Below are positions 41,342 through 49,465 of a stretch of 49,465 nucleotides of DNA, piece by piece. Location of the stretch: positions 1 to 49,465 of the forward strand of contig JAEWSG010000188.1 of assembly GCA_023398495.1 (NCBI GenBank), written 5' to 3'. The position numbers and the translations under genes are program-made. The notes below the pieces were generated by a model. That model saw only the letters and a program-made list of their open reading frames with translations. It had not been told where the DNA came from and did no database searches. This DNA is from Bacillota bacterium (GTDB lineage: Bacteria > Bacillota > Clostridia > Acetivibrionales > Acetivibrionaceae). The stretch's first letter is position 1. Every line of letters begins with the position of its first letter.

Positions 41342-42459
41342 AAAGTACAATGGGGATAATTCTGACTGGCGGAAAAAACAACAGGTTGAAGGAACTGGCA
41401 GAAACACGCTCAAGTACTGCGGTACCGGTTGCAGGAAAGTACAGGATGATTGATTTTGCCCTATCGAATATGGTTAATTCGGGAATTACAAATGTTGGAG
41501 TTCTCACTCAATATAGTTTTCGTTCACTGATGGATCATCTGGGTTCGGGAAAAGAATGGGATCTGGACAGAAGAAATGATGGACTATTTATATTTCCACC
41601 TTCCTTGACAGGAGAAAATTCGGGCTGGTATCAGGGAAGTGCTGATGCTATGTTTCACAATATTACCTTTCTCAAACGGAGTTTTGAGGAATATGTTGTA
41701 ATAGCAATGGGTAATTGTATATATAATATGCGTTTTGACGAGATGCTTGAGTACCACCAGCAGAAGAATGCGGATATAACAATTGCATACAGGGATATGA
41801 CAGATCTGCCCCATGAAGAATTGGTGCACCTTGGAGCAATGAGTATGGATGAAAGCGGAAGGGTGGTTGACTTTCAGGAAAAACATAACGAGCCAAAATT
41901 TACAACCTGCTCTATGGGTATTTATATATTGAAAAGAGAGCTTCTTATTGCACTTCTGGATGAATGTGCAGCTCATGGTAAATATGACTTTGTAAAAGAT
42001 ATTCTGATCAAAAAGCTTGAAAGCCTCAGAATATTCGGCTACAGGTTTAACGGGTACTGGAGAAATATAAGTACAATAAATGCCTATTATAGATTAAACA
42101 TGGAAATGCTCAATCCGAATATTAGAAATGAGCTTTTTGAGAGTGAAGGAAAAATATATACAAAGGTAAAGGATGAAGCACCTGCTAAGTATAACGAAGA
42201 GGCGGAAGTTACCAACTCAATTGTGGCAGACGGGTGTATAATTGAGGGTAAGGTCGAAGGTTCTGTCCTTTTCAGAGGAGTTACCATCAAAAAAGGTGTT
42301 TGTGTGAAAAATTGCATCATTATGCAAGGGAGTGTTCTCGACGAGGATGTCAATATTGAGAATTGCATCCTTGATAAAGGTGTTGAGCTATCTAAGGGAA
42401 TAAACCTGAAAGGAACTTCAAAGTTCCCGATAATTGTTGCAAAAAATATTACAGTTTAA
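41338..42459 (+). CDS. glgD: Glucose-1-phosphate adenylyltransferase subunit GlgD
   Basis: A 373-residue GlgC paralogue. The N-terminal loop is ILTGGKNNRLKELAETRSST, with the normal GGxGxRL signature replaced, which fits a regulatory subunit with weak or no catalysis. ADAMFHNITFLKR and AMGNCIYNMRFDE occupy the sites of GlgC's catalytic motifs, and the beta-helix domain is at the C-terminus. In B. stearothermophilus GlgD increases GlgC activity. It overlaps glgC by 4 bases; the lipid kinase follows 29 bases later. Confidence 0.93.
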   Translation: MKSTMGIILTGGKNNRLKELAETRSSTAVPVAGKYRMIDFALSNMVNSGITNVGVLTQYSFRSLMDHLGSGKEWDLDRRNDGLFIFPPSLTGENSGWYQGSADAMFHNITFLKRSFEEYVVIAMGNCIYNMRFDEMLEYHQQKNADITIAYRDMTDLPHEELVHLGAMSMDESGRVVDFQEKHNEPKFTTCSMGIYILKRELLIALLDECAAHGKYDFVKDILIKKLESLRIFGYRFNGYWRNISTINAYYRLNMEMLNPNIRNELFESEGKIYTKVKDEAPAKYNEEAEVTNSIVADGCIIEGKVEGSVLFRGVTIKKGVCVKNCIIMQGSVLDEDVNIENCILDKGVELSKGINLKGTSKFPIIVAKNITV

Positions 42460-42488
42460 GCTTAAAAAACCAGGAAGGCTAATGAACT

Positions 42489-43370
42489 ATGGAAAAAGCG
42501 ATTTTAGTTTACAATCCGTTATCTGGGGATAGGAGTATTGCTCAAAAAATAGATAACATTATCAGCAGGTTTCAAAAGAATGGGATATTACTCCAGCCCT
42601 TCAGAATTATTGATGATGATAAAAATGTTTTGAATTCCGTATTGGAAAGAGAGACCTATAAGTTTATTATTGCATCGGGTGGAGATGGGACCTTAAACCA
42701 CGTAAGCAATCTTATGCTAAAATCAGACCTCAAAGTTCCATTAGGTATAATTCCATCAGGGACATGTAATGATTTTGCTGCAATATTAAACATACCCTCT
42801 GATTTGGATCAAAACATTGATATTATCCTTAAAGGCAAAACTGCTAAAGTAGATGTGGGGTTAATCAATGAGGAAAACTATTTTTTAAGCTCTTGTGCCG
42901 GTGGGGTGTTTGTTGATGTGTCCTTTAATACCGATAATGAGCTTAAAAAGAATTTTGGGCCATTTGCGTACTATTTGAAAGCACTAAGTGAAGTTGCAAA
43001 TATGAAGTCTGCCAGGATAAATTTAAAGACTGAAAAAGAGAACATTGAAGAAGATGCACTTATGTTTGTAATTATAAACGGAAGGCATGTAGCTGGTTTC
43101 AGCAACATTCTGAAGGAAGCTGATTATTCTGACGGGCTTATGGATATAGCACTTATAAAGAACTGTAAGCATATTGATCTTGCCAGTATATTTTTTAAAG
43201 TGTTGAGCAATGAATCAATAAACAGCAAAAATGTTATTACTATTAAGGCAAAGACCTGTGAAATTTCTTCTGACAGGGAAATGATATTAAGTGTTGACGG
43301 AGAAAAGGGCCCGAATCTACCGGTTAAGGTTAGATTTATTAGAAAAGCCTTAAAGGTTTTTGTAAAATAG
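42489..43370 (+). CDS. Diacylglycerol/lipid kinase family protein (YegS/DagK type)
   Basis: A 293-residue cytoplasmic lipid kinase. The catalytic motif SGGDGTLNHV and IIPSGTCNDFA are clear, as is the C-terminal beta-sandwich half with DGLMDIALI and SVDGEKGP. These enzymes phosphorylate diacylglycerol or related lipids so they can re-enter phospholipid synthesis. Whether this is DgkB or a paralogue cannot be told. It lies 29 bases after glgD and may be read from the same transcript. Confidence 0.88.
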   Translation: MEKAILVYNPLSGDRSIAQKIDNIISRFQKNGILLQPFRIIDDDKNVLNSVLERETYKFIIASGGDGTLNHVSNLMLKSDLKVPLGIIPSGTCNDFAAILNIPSDLDQNIDIILKGKTAKVDVGLINEENYFLSSCAGGVFVDVSFNTDNELKKNFGPFAYYLKALSEVANMKSARINLKTEKENIEEDALMFVIINGRHVAGFSNILKEADYSDGLMDIALIKNCKHIDLASIFFKVLSNESINSKNVITIKAKTCEISSDREMILSVDGEKGPNLPVKVRFIRKALKVFVK

Positions 43371-43416
43371 GTAAGATAGTGCGATAGAGTATTTTAAGTT
43401 GTTACTACTAAAATAT

Positions 43417-43454
43417 AAGCTCCTGGGCATCTGGTCCAGGAGCTTTATTTTTAC
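43417..43454 (+). terminator. Terminator after the lipid kinase
   Basis: AAGCTCCTGG (43417-43426) and CCAGGAGCTT (43436-43445) form a stem followed by TATTTTTA, between convergent genes. Confidence 0.85.
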
Positions 43455-43489
43455 TTCCTTAAATTATATTAAATACTTTTAATTATGTT

Positions 43490-44248
43490 TTAAATACCCA
43501 TTATATTATAGCCGCTGTCTACGTGTATAATTTCACCGGTACAACCACTTGAGAGTTCGCTCAGTAGGTAAAGGGCATTTTTGCCAAGATCCTGCTGAGT
43601 GATATTTCTTCTTAGAGGTGCTTTTTGTTCTACAGTATTTAGAATGCTTCCAAAGTCCTTTACTCCCTTTGCTGAAAGTGTTTTGACGGGACCTGCAGAA
43701 ATTGCATTTACTCTTATGTTTTGAGGACCTAAATCTGCTGCAAGATATCTGACGCTGGCCTCAAGTGCTGCCTTAGCTACGCCCATAATGTTGTAATTGG
43801 GGAGCACTTTTTCAGAGCCCATATATGTAAGGGTAATTATGCTTCCGCCTTCAGTCATAAGCTCCTTCGCACCTCTGGCAACTGCAACAAGTGAATATGC
43901 ACTTACATCTAAAGCATGCGAAAAACCTTGACGGGAGGTGTATACAAAGTCTCTTTGCAAGTCTTCTGAATTTGCATGAGCAATGCTGTGAACTACACCG
44001 TGGAGTACGCCATACTTCTCTTTAATGGCAGAAAAAAGATTGTCTATATCTTCATCGACTGATATGTCGCACTGGAAGACAGAATCACCGCCAAGTTCCT
44101 CGGCACTTTCTCTTTCTCTTTCCCCCTGATATGTCAGTATTACTTTAGCACCTTCTTCTTGAGCTGCTTTTACGATACCCCATGCTATACTCCATTTGTT
44201 TCTGACACCCATTATCAGAATATTCTTATTTGCCAATAGTGAACCCAT
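43490..44248 (-). CDS. fabI: Enoyl-[acyl-carrier-protein] reductase FabI
   Basis: A 252-residue short-chain dehydrogenase-like enzyme that reduces enoyl-ACP in the last step of each fatty-acid elongation round. The NADH-binding start is ILIMGVRNKWSIAWGIVKAA, and the catalytic Tyr-x6-Lys is in YNIMGVAKAALEASVRYLA. Other FabI marks are VHSIAHAN and SAGPVKTLSAKGV. Start ATG 44248 has AAGGAG 9 bases ahead; the TTG at 44257 directly abuts that site. A TTATAA box lies upstream. It stands alone on the minus strand, with an insertion sequence upstream. Confidence 0.95.
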   Translation of the reverse strand: MGSLLANKNILIMGVRNKWSIAWGIVKAAQEEGAKVILTYQGERERESAEELGGDSVFQCDISVDEDIDNLFSAIKEKYGVLHGVVHSIAHANSEDLQRDFVYTSRQGFSHALDVSAYSLVAVARGAKELMTEGGSIITLTYMGSEKVLPNYNIMGVAKAALEASVRYLAADLGPQNIRVNAISAGPVKTLSAKGVKDFGSILNTVEQKAPLRRNITQQDLGKNALYLLSELSSGCTGEIIHVDSGYNIMGI

Positions 44249-44558
44249 CTGATTCAACTCCTTTTATATATACTGTTTTTCTAAAAAAGTTTTATAACAT
44301 AAGTGCTATAAACCACTTTATATTACTATTTTAACTCAAGATATTACTTTATCAAACTTTCTACAAATTGTAAAGGGGAGACTAAAACTGTACCACGGTA
44401 AACGCATGAAAATAAATTTAACACTAAACCCAATTTGAAGGGTTTTTAAAAATGCCATTTCGGCATCAAGTATAAGATATGAGTATAAATTGAAGTGAAA
44501 AAACTTAAATTCCAAACAAGCCAAGCAGTCCTATATAGGATATGCCCCGCAAAGTAAT
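44249..44558. other. Region between fabI and transposase
   Basis: It contains the fabI promoter area (a small inverted repeat AAGTG...CACTT near 44300-44318 is the only structure), the 10-bp target duplication and the left end of the insertion sequence from 44394. Confidence 0.5.
44384..44393. repeat. Target-site duplication, left
   Basis: AAAACTGTAC, identical to 45822-45831, directly next to the left IS end. Confidence 0.9.
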
Positions 44559-45665
44559 TTACTTATTGCAAGTAAGCAATTGTTCCAAAAACTCTAAGTT
44601 CCAACCAGCTTTTCTCCTTTTTATTTTCATGCTTTTTTTAACAGATGTATCCATCTTGATTATATTAAAAGCCATCTTTAGCAGTAAAGATAGGTTTTCT
44701 GGTGCATTATCCTTTCTTACTCTCTTAGAATCTTCCATAAAAGTGACATCTAATGACCAGTGCATACTTTCAATTCCCCAATGATTTCTGACAGCATATG
44801 CAAATTTATTGGGATCATCTTCTATGCTACAAATAAAGTATCTTATGTCAGTTACTTTTTCCTCATCTTCTATCTTTGAATAAACTACTTTACCAATAGT
44901 TTTCAATCCAGCCCATTCATTTTTGCATTCAAGCCACTTGATATCATTTGTTATGTAATAGTCTCGAATTTCAATCCTTCCATGCCCTTTGTTAGTGGTT
45001 CTACAGTGCTTTACCTTAGAATTTTCAATTTTGTCATTAAGAGTTGTATCGAAATAACTGGAAACCTCTTCATTAAGTAATGGATGATTCCCTTTCAAAG
45101 ATAACACATAATCTGCTTTCTTCTCTTTAATTTTTGCTGCGATTTCTTTTTGCGTACCCATTGCATCAATTGTAACAACACACCCTTTAATACTTAATAT
45201 ATCTAGCAATTCAGGGATTGCTTTTATTTCATTGCTTTTTTCCCTTGTTTTTACTTGTCCTAGAACCATACCTGTTTCGCTAAACCAAGCACTTACAATA
45301 TGAAGAGCCTTCTTATTTGTATCAAATGTGCGTCTCATAGTTTTCCCGTCAAGTGCAACGATACCACCTTCTGTAGCCATTGATACCATACTTGTCCATT
45401 CCATAAAGCATTGTAAAAATATTTTTGGTTCAATGGCTCTAAAAGCTCTTTCAAAAGTATCGTGAGAAGGGATTCCATGAGGAAGTGACAAACGCTTTTT
45501 AAACCATTCTTTCTTTTCGTTAGCAAACTCTTCTATCTCTGCCCAATCGTCTGCTCCTGCTACAGTCGAGACAATAGCAATAAAAATAATTTCGAGTAAT
45601 GGATGATGTACTTTAGACATCTGACGAACATCAGGTATTTTTTCAAAAAACTCAATAAAATTCAT
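44559..45665 (-). CDS. ISAs1-family DDE transposase
   Basis: A 368-residue transposase. The N-terminal part is FFEKIPDVRQMSKVHHPLLE, and the DDE core contains GIVALDGKTMRRTFD (first Asp), VVTIDAMGTQKEIA (second Asp) and the C-terminal VRNHWGIESMHWSLDVTF with the catalytic Glu. This is the DDE_Tnp_1-associated/ISAs1 (H-repeat-like) group. The frame is complete and sits inside clean terminal repeats, so it may still be active. Confidence 0.93.
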   Translation of the reverse strand: MNFIEFFEKIPDVRQMSKVHHPLLEIIFIAIVSTVAGADDWAEIEEFANEKKEWFKKRLSLPHGIPSHDTFERAFRAIEPKIFLQCFMEWTSMVSMATEGGIVALDGKTMRRTFDTNKKALHIVSAWFSETGMVLGQVKTREKSNEIKAIPELLDILSIKGCVVTIDAMGTQKEIAAKIKEKKADYVLSLKGNHPLLNEEVSSYFDTTLNDKIENSKVKHCRTTNKGHGRIEIRDYYITNDIKWLECKNEWAGLKTIGKVVYSKIEDEEKVTDIRYFICSIEDDPNKFAYAVRNHWGIESMHWSLDVTFMEDSKRVRKDNAPENLSLLLKMAFNIIKMDTSVKKSMKIKRRKAGWNLEFLEQLLTCNK

Positions 45666-45730
45666 ATATATATTATTCCTTTTATGTTATAAATTATATT
45701 ATTTATATAAATTATAACATATATTTAAAA

Positions 45731-45779
45731 ATAAAAAAACAGTTAAAACGCTTTTATTTTAAGCTTTTTAACTGTTTTA
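45731..45779. terminator. Hairpin just inside the right IS end
   Basis: AAAACAGTTAAAA and TTTTTAACTGTTTT form an AT-rich stem upstream of the transposase start. It could block outside transcription from entering the transposase gene. Confidence 0.55.
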
Positions 45780-45821
45780 CGAACTTGCATTCCATATAAT
45801 TACATACATGCGTTAGCCGTG

Positions 45822-45831
45822 AAAACTGTAC
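45822..45831. repeat. Target-site duplication, right
   Basis: AAAACTGTAC, identical to 44384-44393, directly next to the right IS end. Confidence 0.9.
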
Positions 45832-45914
45832 CATATTATGGAAATGACATTCCCTATTGACAAGTAGAGAATAAATGATTATAATCTTGATTACAAATGG
45901 TGAATAAAATTTTT

Positions 45915-45990
45915 GGGCGATTAACTCAGCTGGTAGAGTGTCATCTTGACGTGGTGAAAGTCGTGGGTTCGAGTCCCTCATCGCCCACCA
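45915..45990 (+). tRNA. tRNA-Val (anticodon GAC)
   Basis: A 76-base cloverleaf: acceptor GGGCGAT/ATCGCCC, D arm ACTC-AGCTGGTA-GAGT, anticodon arm TCATC-TTGACGT-GGTGA giving GAC at positions 34-36, T loop TTCGAGT, discriminator A and encoded CCA. It reads the GUC (and GUU) valine codons. The T stem GTGGG/CCCTC has one U-U mismatch. A terminator follows at once. Confidence 0.9.
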
Positions 45991-46030
45991 AAACAAGAGA
46001 TATCAAATTGGTATCTCTTGTTTTTTTTAT
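45991..46030 (+). terminator. Terminator of the tRNA-Val gene
   Basis: AACAAGAGATA and TATCTCTTGTT form a stem followed by a run of eight or more T. Confidence 0.88.
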
Positions 46031-46199
46031 ACTTCAGATTTATTAATATTAAAGATTACGTATTAATATACTTAAGGTATAGTTGATTTTATAACCGCTA
46101 TGGAGTTTTTTACCCGTAATACTATTGGTGATAAAGTTTGCTGATAAAAAACTTTTTTTGAGAAGAGTTTAATTAAAAATACAGGATGTGGAGATACAT

Positions 46200-47192
46200 A
46201 TGGGGTTTAACATTTTTCTAATGCTGATAAGCTTGTTTATAATACTGATAAGTTGTGAACTTTTTACAAACAGTATTGAGTGGCTTGGGAAAAAGCTAAG
46301 GGTTGGAGATGGGGTGGTGGGAAGCTTGTTTTCAGCGGTAGGTACGTGTCTTCCTGAAACTATGGTCCCGATTATTGCCATTTTTTACTTAAGCCAAAAC
46401 AATTCGATCGATATCGGAATAGGGGCTATAGTTGGTGCACCCTTCATGCTTAGTACTCTGGCTTTTTTTGTTACAGGAGCAAGTGTTGTGATATTTTGGC
46501 AAAAGAGAAAGTGCGGTATGGATATGAACATAAACAGTGAGGTAATATGTCGTGACATCAGCTTCTTTATAGCAGCATACAGTATAGGAATATCTTCAGC
46601 ATTTATTGGCGTCAGAATAATTAAGAATGTAGTTGCTCTATTTTTAGTTTTGGTATATATTTACTATATCTTCCTCACGGTCAAGAGGGATAAAAGCAAA
46701 CAAGGACCTATAGATAAACTATATTTTTCTGAAGTGTTTCAGGTCAAACCAAGGTTCTATGTTGTTATGCTTCAAGTGTGCATTGCACTGGTCGGGATAA
46801 TAATGGGAGCTCACATATTCGTAATAAAAATAGAAGATATTTCAGTACTGTTTAGTATACCTGCAATTGTTTTGTCCCTGATAATTACTCCTATTGCTAC
46901 CGAACTTCCTGAAAAATTCAACAGTGTAATATGGGTAAGCAAGGGTAAGGATGCCTTGGCTTTGGGCAATATTACAGGTGCTATGGTATTTCAGAGCTGT
47001 ATACCTGTTTCAATAGGGATACTTGCAACAGATTGGAAACTGAACCAAAATGCAGTTATAAGTGCCCTTATAGCAGTTATGTCAGCATCAATTGTTTATT
47101 TTTGGACGGAAAGCAGGAAGAAATTGAATCCCATACCTCTGCTTATGGGCGGAGTTTTTTATGCTTTTTTCATAGGAATGCTTTTTACCTAG
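46200..47192 (+). CDS. Calcium/cation antiporter (CaCA family)
   Basis: A 330-residue membrane protein with about ten helices in two halves. The alpha-repeat motifs are GDGVVGSLFSAVGTCLPETM in the first half and SLIITPIATELPEKFNSVIW in the second, each with the ion-binding Glu/Pro pattern of Na+/Ca2+ exchangers (YrbG/ChaA-like). It would export calcium or related cations in exchange for Na+ or H+. Start ATG 46200 has GTGGAGA 5 bases upstream; GTG 46188 lies in that site. It stands alone. Confidence 0.85.
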   Translation: MGFNIFLMLISLFIILISCELFTNSIEWLGKKLRVGDGVVGSLFSAVGTCLPETMVPIIAIFYLSQNNSIDIGIGAIVGAPFMLSTLAFFVTGASVVIFWQKRKCGMDMNINSEVICRDISFFIAAYSIGISSAFIGVRIIKNVVALFLVLVYIYYIFLTVKRDKSKQGPIDKLYFSEVFQVKPRFYVVMLQVCIALVGIIMGAHIFVIKIEDISVLFSIPAIVLSLIITPIATELPEKFNSVIWVSKGKDALALGNITGAMVFQSCIPVSIGILATDWKLNQNAVISALIAVMSASIVYFWTESRKKLNPIPLLMGGVFYAFFIGMLFT

Positions 47193-47231
47193 TGCTTTTG
47201 AACATGCAAAATGCACATCCTAGCGTTTGAT

Positions 47232-47621
47232 TTAAAATATATTTTTTAGATTAAAGGATTCTTTATCTGGTATGTGTTTTATATATTGCTTCAAGACCGC
47301 CAGTTCGGCAAGTGCAAGAGGAACATTCCTTGCTTTTACATACTCGGACACTTTTTTAAGTGACTCATCTATATTGTCAATCTCTGCATGATCAAGTAAT
47401 GCTGCCCATGTGTTTTCAACTTTAGGCCATTCCTCTTCAATAGCAGACAAACCGGATTCAGCTGCTTCCCAGTTGTCTTTTCTTGTGTTGCTGCCGATAA
47501 TATTTATTTTTTCTTCAAGGCTTTGTGCATGCTTGGAAAGTGTGTAGTTTGTGAAGTAAGATGCACATAAAATCAAAACAAATATAACTACAATTGTTGT
47601 AAGTATTTTTAAAGAGTGCAT
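47232..47621 (-). CDS. DUF4363 membrane-anchored protein
   Basis: A 129-residue protein with one N-terminal membrane helix (residues about 5-25) and a helical outside domain with the DUF4363 pattern (NWEAAESGLSAIEEEWPKVE). Family function is unknown; in spore-forming Firmicutes it commonly follows a DUF421 gene. It starts 4 bases after the DUF421 stop, and its GGAG site is inside the end of that gene, so they are co-translated. Confidence 0.8.
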   Translation of the reverse strand: MHSLKILTTIVVIFVLILCASYFTNYTLSKHAQSLEEKINIIGSNTRKDNWEAAESGLSAIEEEWPKVENTWAALLDHAEIDNIDESLKKVSEYVKARNVPLALAELAVLKQYIKHIPDKESFNLKNIF

Positions 47622-47625
47622 TCTT

Positions 47626-48312
47626 TTATTGTCTCCTTTCTGATGACTTTAGCTGCCAGTAGATTTTTCCCTGAGAATCAAGTGAGGCAAAAAGGACATC
47701 TTTCAGATTTTCTACACCAAGTTTACTAAACTCCTGTTTAAGCCATATTGGGCTTAAGTTAATTTTGTTCAGATTCTCATCGTTTACAGTTCCGTCTACA
47801 ATGAGGTTCAGGGGCAGCCCTTCATAGCTTGTAGGTATATTCAGGTCTTCAGCAACTAGAGGTCTTTTTTGTGATTTTGGAATTACACTGAGTTGACCGT
47901 TTGTTTCAAGTATTGCAAATTCTACATCTGCGATGTTTGGTGTATTATTAATTCTCAATTGCTCCAACAAATCATTTAAGGTATACATTTCTTTTCTGAG
48001 CTCTTTTTCCTGTATTTTGCCGTTTGATATAAGTATGCTTGGCCTTCCGCATATAATACCTCTTGCTTTTGTACTTTTTAATGCAATAAAAGATAAGGCC
48101 ATTTGTGCAATTAGTAGGGTAAGGATAGGAATTATTCCGTTTACAAGCGGTATTCCTGTGTTTTGCATAGGTACAGCTGCAAGCTCAGATATCAGTATAG
48201 CGACTGCAAGTTCAAAAGGTTGAAGCTCCCCGATTTGTCTTTTTCCCATTATTCTCATGGTAATTACCACAATAGCAAACAAAATTAGGGTTCGAGTAAA
48301 AACAACAAGCAC
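47626..48312 (-). CDS. DUF421 (YetF/YdfR-like) membrane protein
   Basis: A 228-residue protein with three membrane helices at the N-terminus and a cytoplasmic C-terminal domain. The hallmark MRIMGKRQIGELQPFELAVA lies near residue 17. Members (YetF, YrbG in B. subtilis) are linked to spores and envelope stress, but their role is not settled. I chose GTG 48312: AAAGGATGA lies just upstream and the protein then begins like its relatives. The open frame runs back to an ATG at 48360, which has no site. First gene of an operon with DUF4363. Confidence 0.82.
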   Translation of the reverse strand: MLVVFTRTLILFAIVVITMRIMGKRQIGELQPFELAVAILISELAAVPMQNTGIPLVNGIIPILTLLIAQMALSFIALKSTKARGIICGRPSILISNGKIQEKELRKEMYTLNDLLEQLRINNTPNIADVEFAILETNGQLSVIPKSQKRPLVAEDLNIPTSYEGLPLNLIVDGTVNDENLNKINLSPIWLKQEFSKLGVENLKDVLFASLDSQGKIYWQLKSSERRQ

Positions 48313-48707
48313 AGAATCATCCTTTCCAAGATGTATTATGGTTTCTGTAGTACAAAGCATAAGTCAGTATTATTTTTTCATATAAAGTTTTTATTATACA
48401 TATTTAAGTCGATCATAAGGGTATATAGATTGGTCTATGTAATAAATATGAAGAAAAATCAGAAATCTAAGTTAGATGAAAACTTGTGCAGAACCTAGCT
48501 TGGCTAAGGAATTTAAAAGTAAACAACCATAAGAATCAAATACTTGTTTAATACATACTTTGTGAGAGAATTCACTACTATACAAGTATAAAATGATTAT
48601 TATACAATATACCTTTAAAGAATAATTGAAATATGACTTCCGCTTGCAATAGTAATAGAAGTTGTATTTATACTTATTCCTAACAGTTACAATACAGGAG
48701 GAAGATT
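48313..48707. other. Divergent intergenic region upstream of trkA-like gene
   Basis: These 395 bases carry the promoters of the DUF421 operon (minus) and of the TrkA-type gene (plus). A candidate for the latter is TTGCAA (48644-48649) with TTTATA (48667-48672), 17-base spacer. No hairpin or gene is supported. Confidence 0.4.
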
Positions 48708-49322
48708 ATGCAAATAATTGTAATCGGGTGCGGGAAAGTTGGATCGAGATTTGCTCAGGTTTTAATTGACGATGGTCATGAAGTAGTTATTGTGGATAAT
48801 GACGTAAATGCTTTTAAGGTACTTGATCCGGAATTCAACGGTATAACTATAACCGGTGTGCCGATTGATCAGGATGTGCTTAAAAGGGCTGGCATTGAAA
48901 CAGCTGATGCAGTAGCTGCCGTTACACCTGATGATAATATAAATATAATGATCTGTCAGGTTGCAAAGGAAATTTTTAAGGTTCCAAAGGTAATAGCAAG
49001 AATATATGACCCTGCCCGAGAGTATGTATTTCACCAGTTTGGACTACAAACAATATGTCCGACCAAGATAACAGTTGAGGTTATTAAGTCTATGGTGATT
49101 GGAGAACCGGATACATCCTTGCACACCATAGGCAATACCGTATTGACTTATAATTATGTGAAGGCACAGAATGGGCATTTAGGAAAGAAACTCAGTTCTG
49201 TTAAGCTTACACCAAATTCATTTGTTTTGGGTATTATACAAAACGGTTCTTTTTATTTTGCAAATGAAGATATTATTATTAGTCAGGGTGATACTATTAT
49301 TGTAGCTCAAAAATGCAGCTAG
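48708..49322 (+). CDS. TrkA/KtrA-type potassium uptake regulatory protein
   Basis: A 204-residue cytoplasmic RCK protein that gates a K+ channel/transporter. The Rossmann NAD(H)-binding start is MQIIVIGCGKVGSRFAQVL, with acidic IVDND at the end of the second strand. The RCK_N domain spans 1-130 and a TrkA_C domain about 140-204. It probably partners a membrane TrkH/KtrB protein, which may be encoded just beyond the window. AGGAGG lies before the ATG. Whether it is TrkA or KtrA cannot be decided. Confidence 0.88.
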   Translation: MQIIVIGCGKVGSRFAQVLIDDGHEVVIVDNDVNAFKVLDPEFNGITITGVPIDQDVLKRAGIETADAVAAVTPDDNINIMICQVAKEIFKVPKVIARIYDPAREYVFHQFGLQTICPTKITVEVIKSMVIGEPDTSLHTIGNTVLTYNYVKAQNGHLGKKLSSVKLTPNSFVLGIIQNGSFYFANEDIIISQGDTIIVAQKCS

Positions 49323-49465
49323 TGCTTTTTAACATTACTAACTCAACTTTCCCAGCCTAAAAGCTGGACTGAACATTGATAAATTAATACCTTCAAGTGC
49401 TTAACTTTAGTTTTTGCTTCCAAACTGTAGGGAGAGCAAGTATGAACGAATCCATAATTTGATGA
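49323..49465. other. Downstream end of the window
   Basis: A small hairpin CCAGCCTAAAAGCTGG lies at 49353-49368. GGGAGAG followed by ATG at 49442 looks like a translation start, but that frame meets TGA after six codons, so the next gene's real start is beyond or differs. Confidence 0.4.

Larger units (their letters stand above)
44394..45821 (-). mobile_element. Complete ISAs1-family insertion sequence
   Basis: The ends CACGGTAAACGCATG (44394-44408) and CATGCGTTAGCCGTG (45807-45821) are inverted repeats with 13 of 15 matches. Directly outside them lies a perfect 10-bp duplication AAAACTGTAC (44384-44393 and 45822-45831). The element is 1,428 bp with one intact transposase. The clean ends suggest recent insertion. 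Confidence 0.92.

Noticed and set aside
44542..44784. Plus-strand open frame over the transposase end
   Set aside because: It is the reverse shadow of the transposase, which has full domain support.
49442..49465. Start of a further gene (GGGAGAG then ATG)
   Set aside because: The frame stops after six codons (MNESII), so no gene can be supported from the bases shown.

Overview
The window is an AT-rich stretch of a low-GC Gram-positive, anaerobic, plant-fibre-degrading clostridium. The clearest marker is a secreted xylanase built as CBM22 - GH10 - type I dockerin, which means the cell makes a cellulosome (Acetivibrio/Ruminiclostridium type, close in style to Clostridium thermocellum). Strong AGGAGG ribosome binding sites, TTG/GTG starts, a CobD/CobU/CobS/CobC set and a probable Re-citrate synthase fit this. 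The species cannot be fixed from the sequence alone.

Layout. 1-227: 3' end of a group II intron (end of its reverse transcriptase, domains V and VI), finishing against the stop of a secreted type-B carboxylesterase (228-2261, minus). 2.6-5.8 kb: minus-strand zinc-ribbon/TPM membrane pair and two small membrane proteins. 6.2-9.4 kb: xylanase, then a patatin phospholipase whose ribosome binding site lies in the xylanase terminator hairpin. 9.6-14.9 kb: threonine synthase, CheY-like receiver, an oxidoreductase with an HMA-like small protein, and an HD-GYP response regulator. 14.9-20.7 kb: accessory island of broken RHS/YD-repeat gene ends, two related small membrane proteins placed as immunity genes, an orphan relic, a WG-repeat protein and an AbrB/PIN toxin-antitoxin pair. 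20.7-23.9 kb: pheB - hom - aspartokinase. 24.2-27.3 kb: cobD-cobU-cobS-cobC. 27.4-30.2 kb: ECF S component, metallo-beta-lactamase-fold hydrolase, chemotaxis receptor. 30.5-36.3 kb: probable citrate (Re)-synthase with a GntR/FCD regulator, then three RNA-modification type enzymes. 36.6-43.4 kb: CBM25-like protein with a basic tail, glutaredoxin, YesN-type regulator, glgC-glgD and a diacylglycerol-kinase-like lipid kinase. 43.5-49.4 kb: fabI, a complete ISAs1-type insertion sequence with a 10-bp target duplication, tRNA-Val(GAC), a CaCA exchanger, a DUF421/DUF4363 pair and a TrkA-type protein.

How the genes work together. Threonine synthase, homoserine dehydrogenase and aspartokinase give most of the aspartate-to-threonine route (thrB is not here). 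cobD/U/S/C cover aminopropanol attachment and nucleotide-loop assembly of cobalamin. glgC/glgD give ADP-glucose for glycogen, and a CBM25-like starch/glycogen binding protein lies 3 kb upstream. The most unusual region is the RHS island: two gene ends share a 139-bp near-identical segment and then diverge completely, and each is followed at once by a member of one small membrane-protein family. This is the layout of displaced polymorphic-toxin tips with their immunity genes. Several tips are frameshifted, so the island looks partly like a graveyard.
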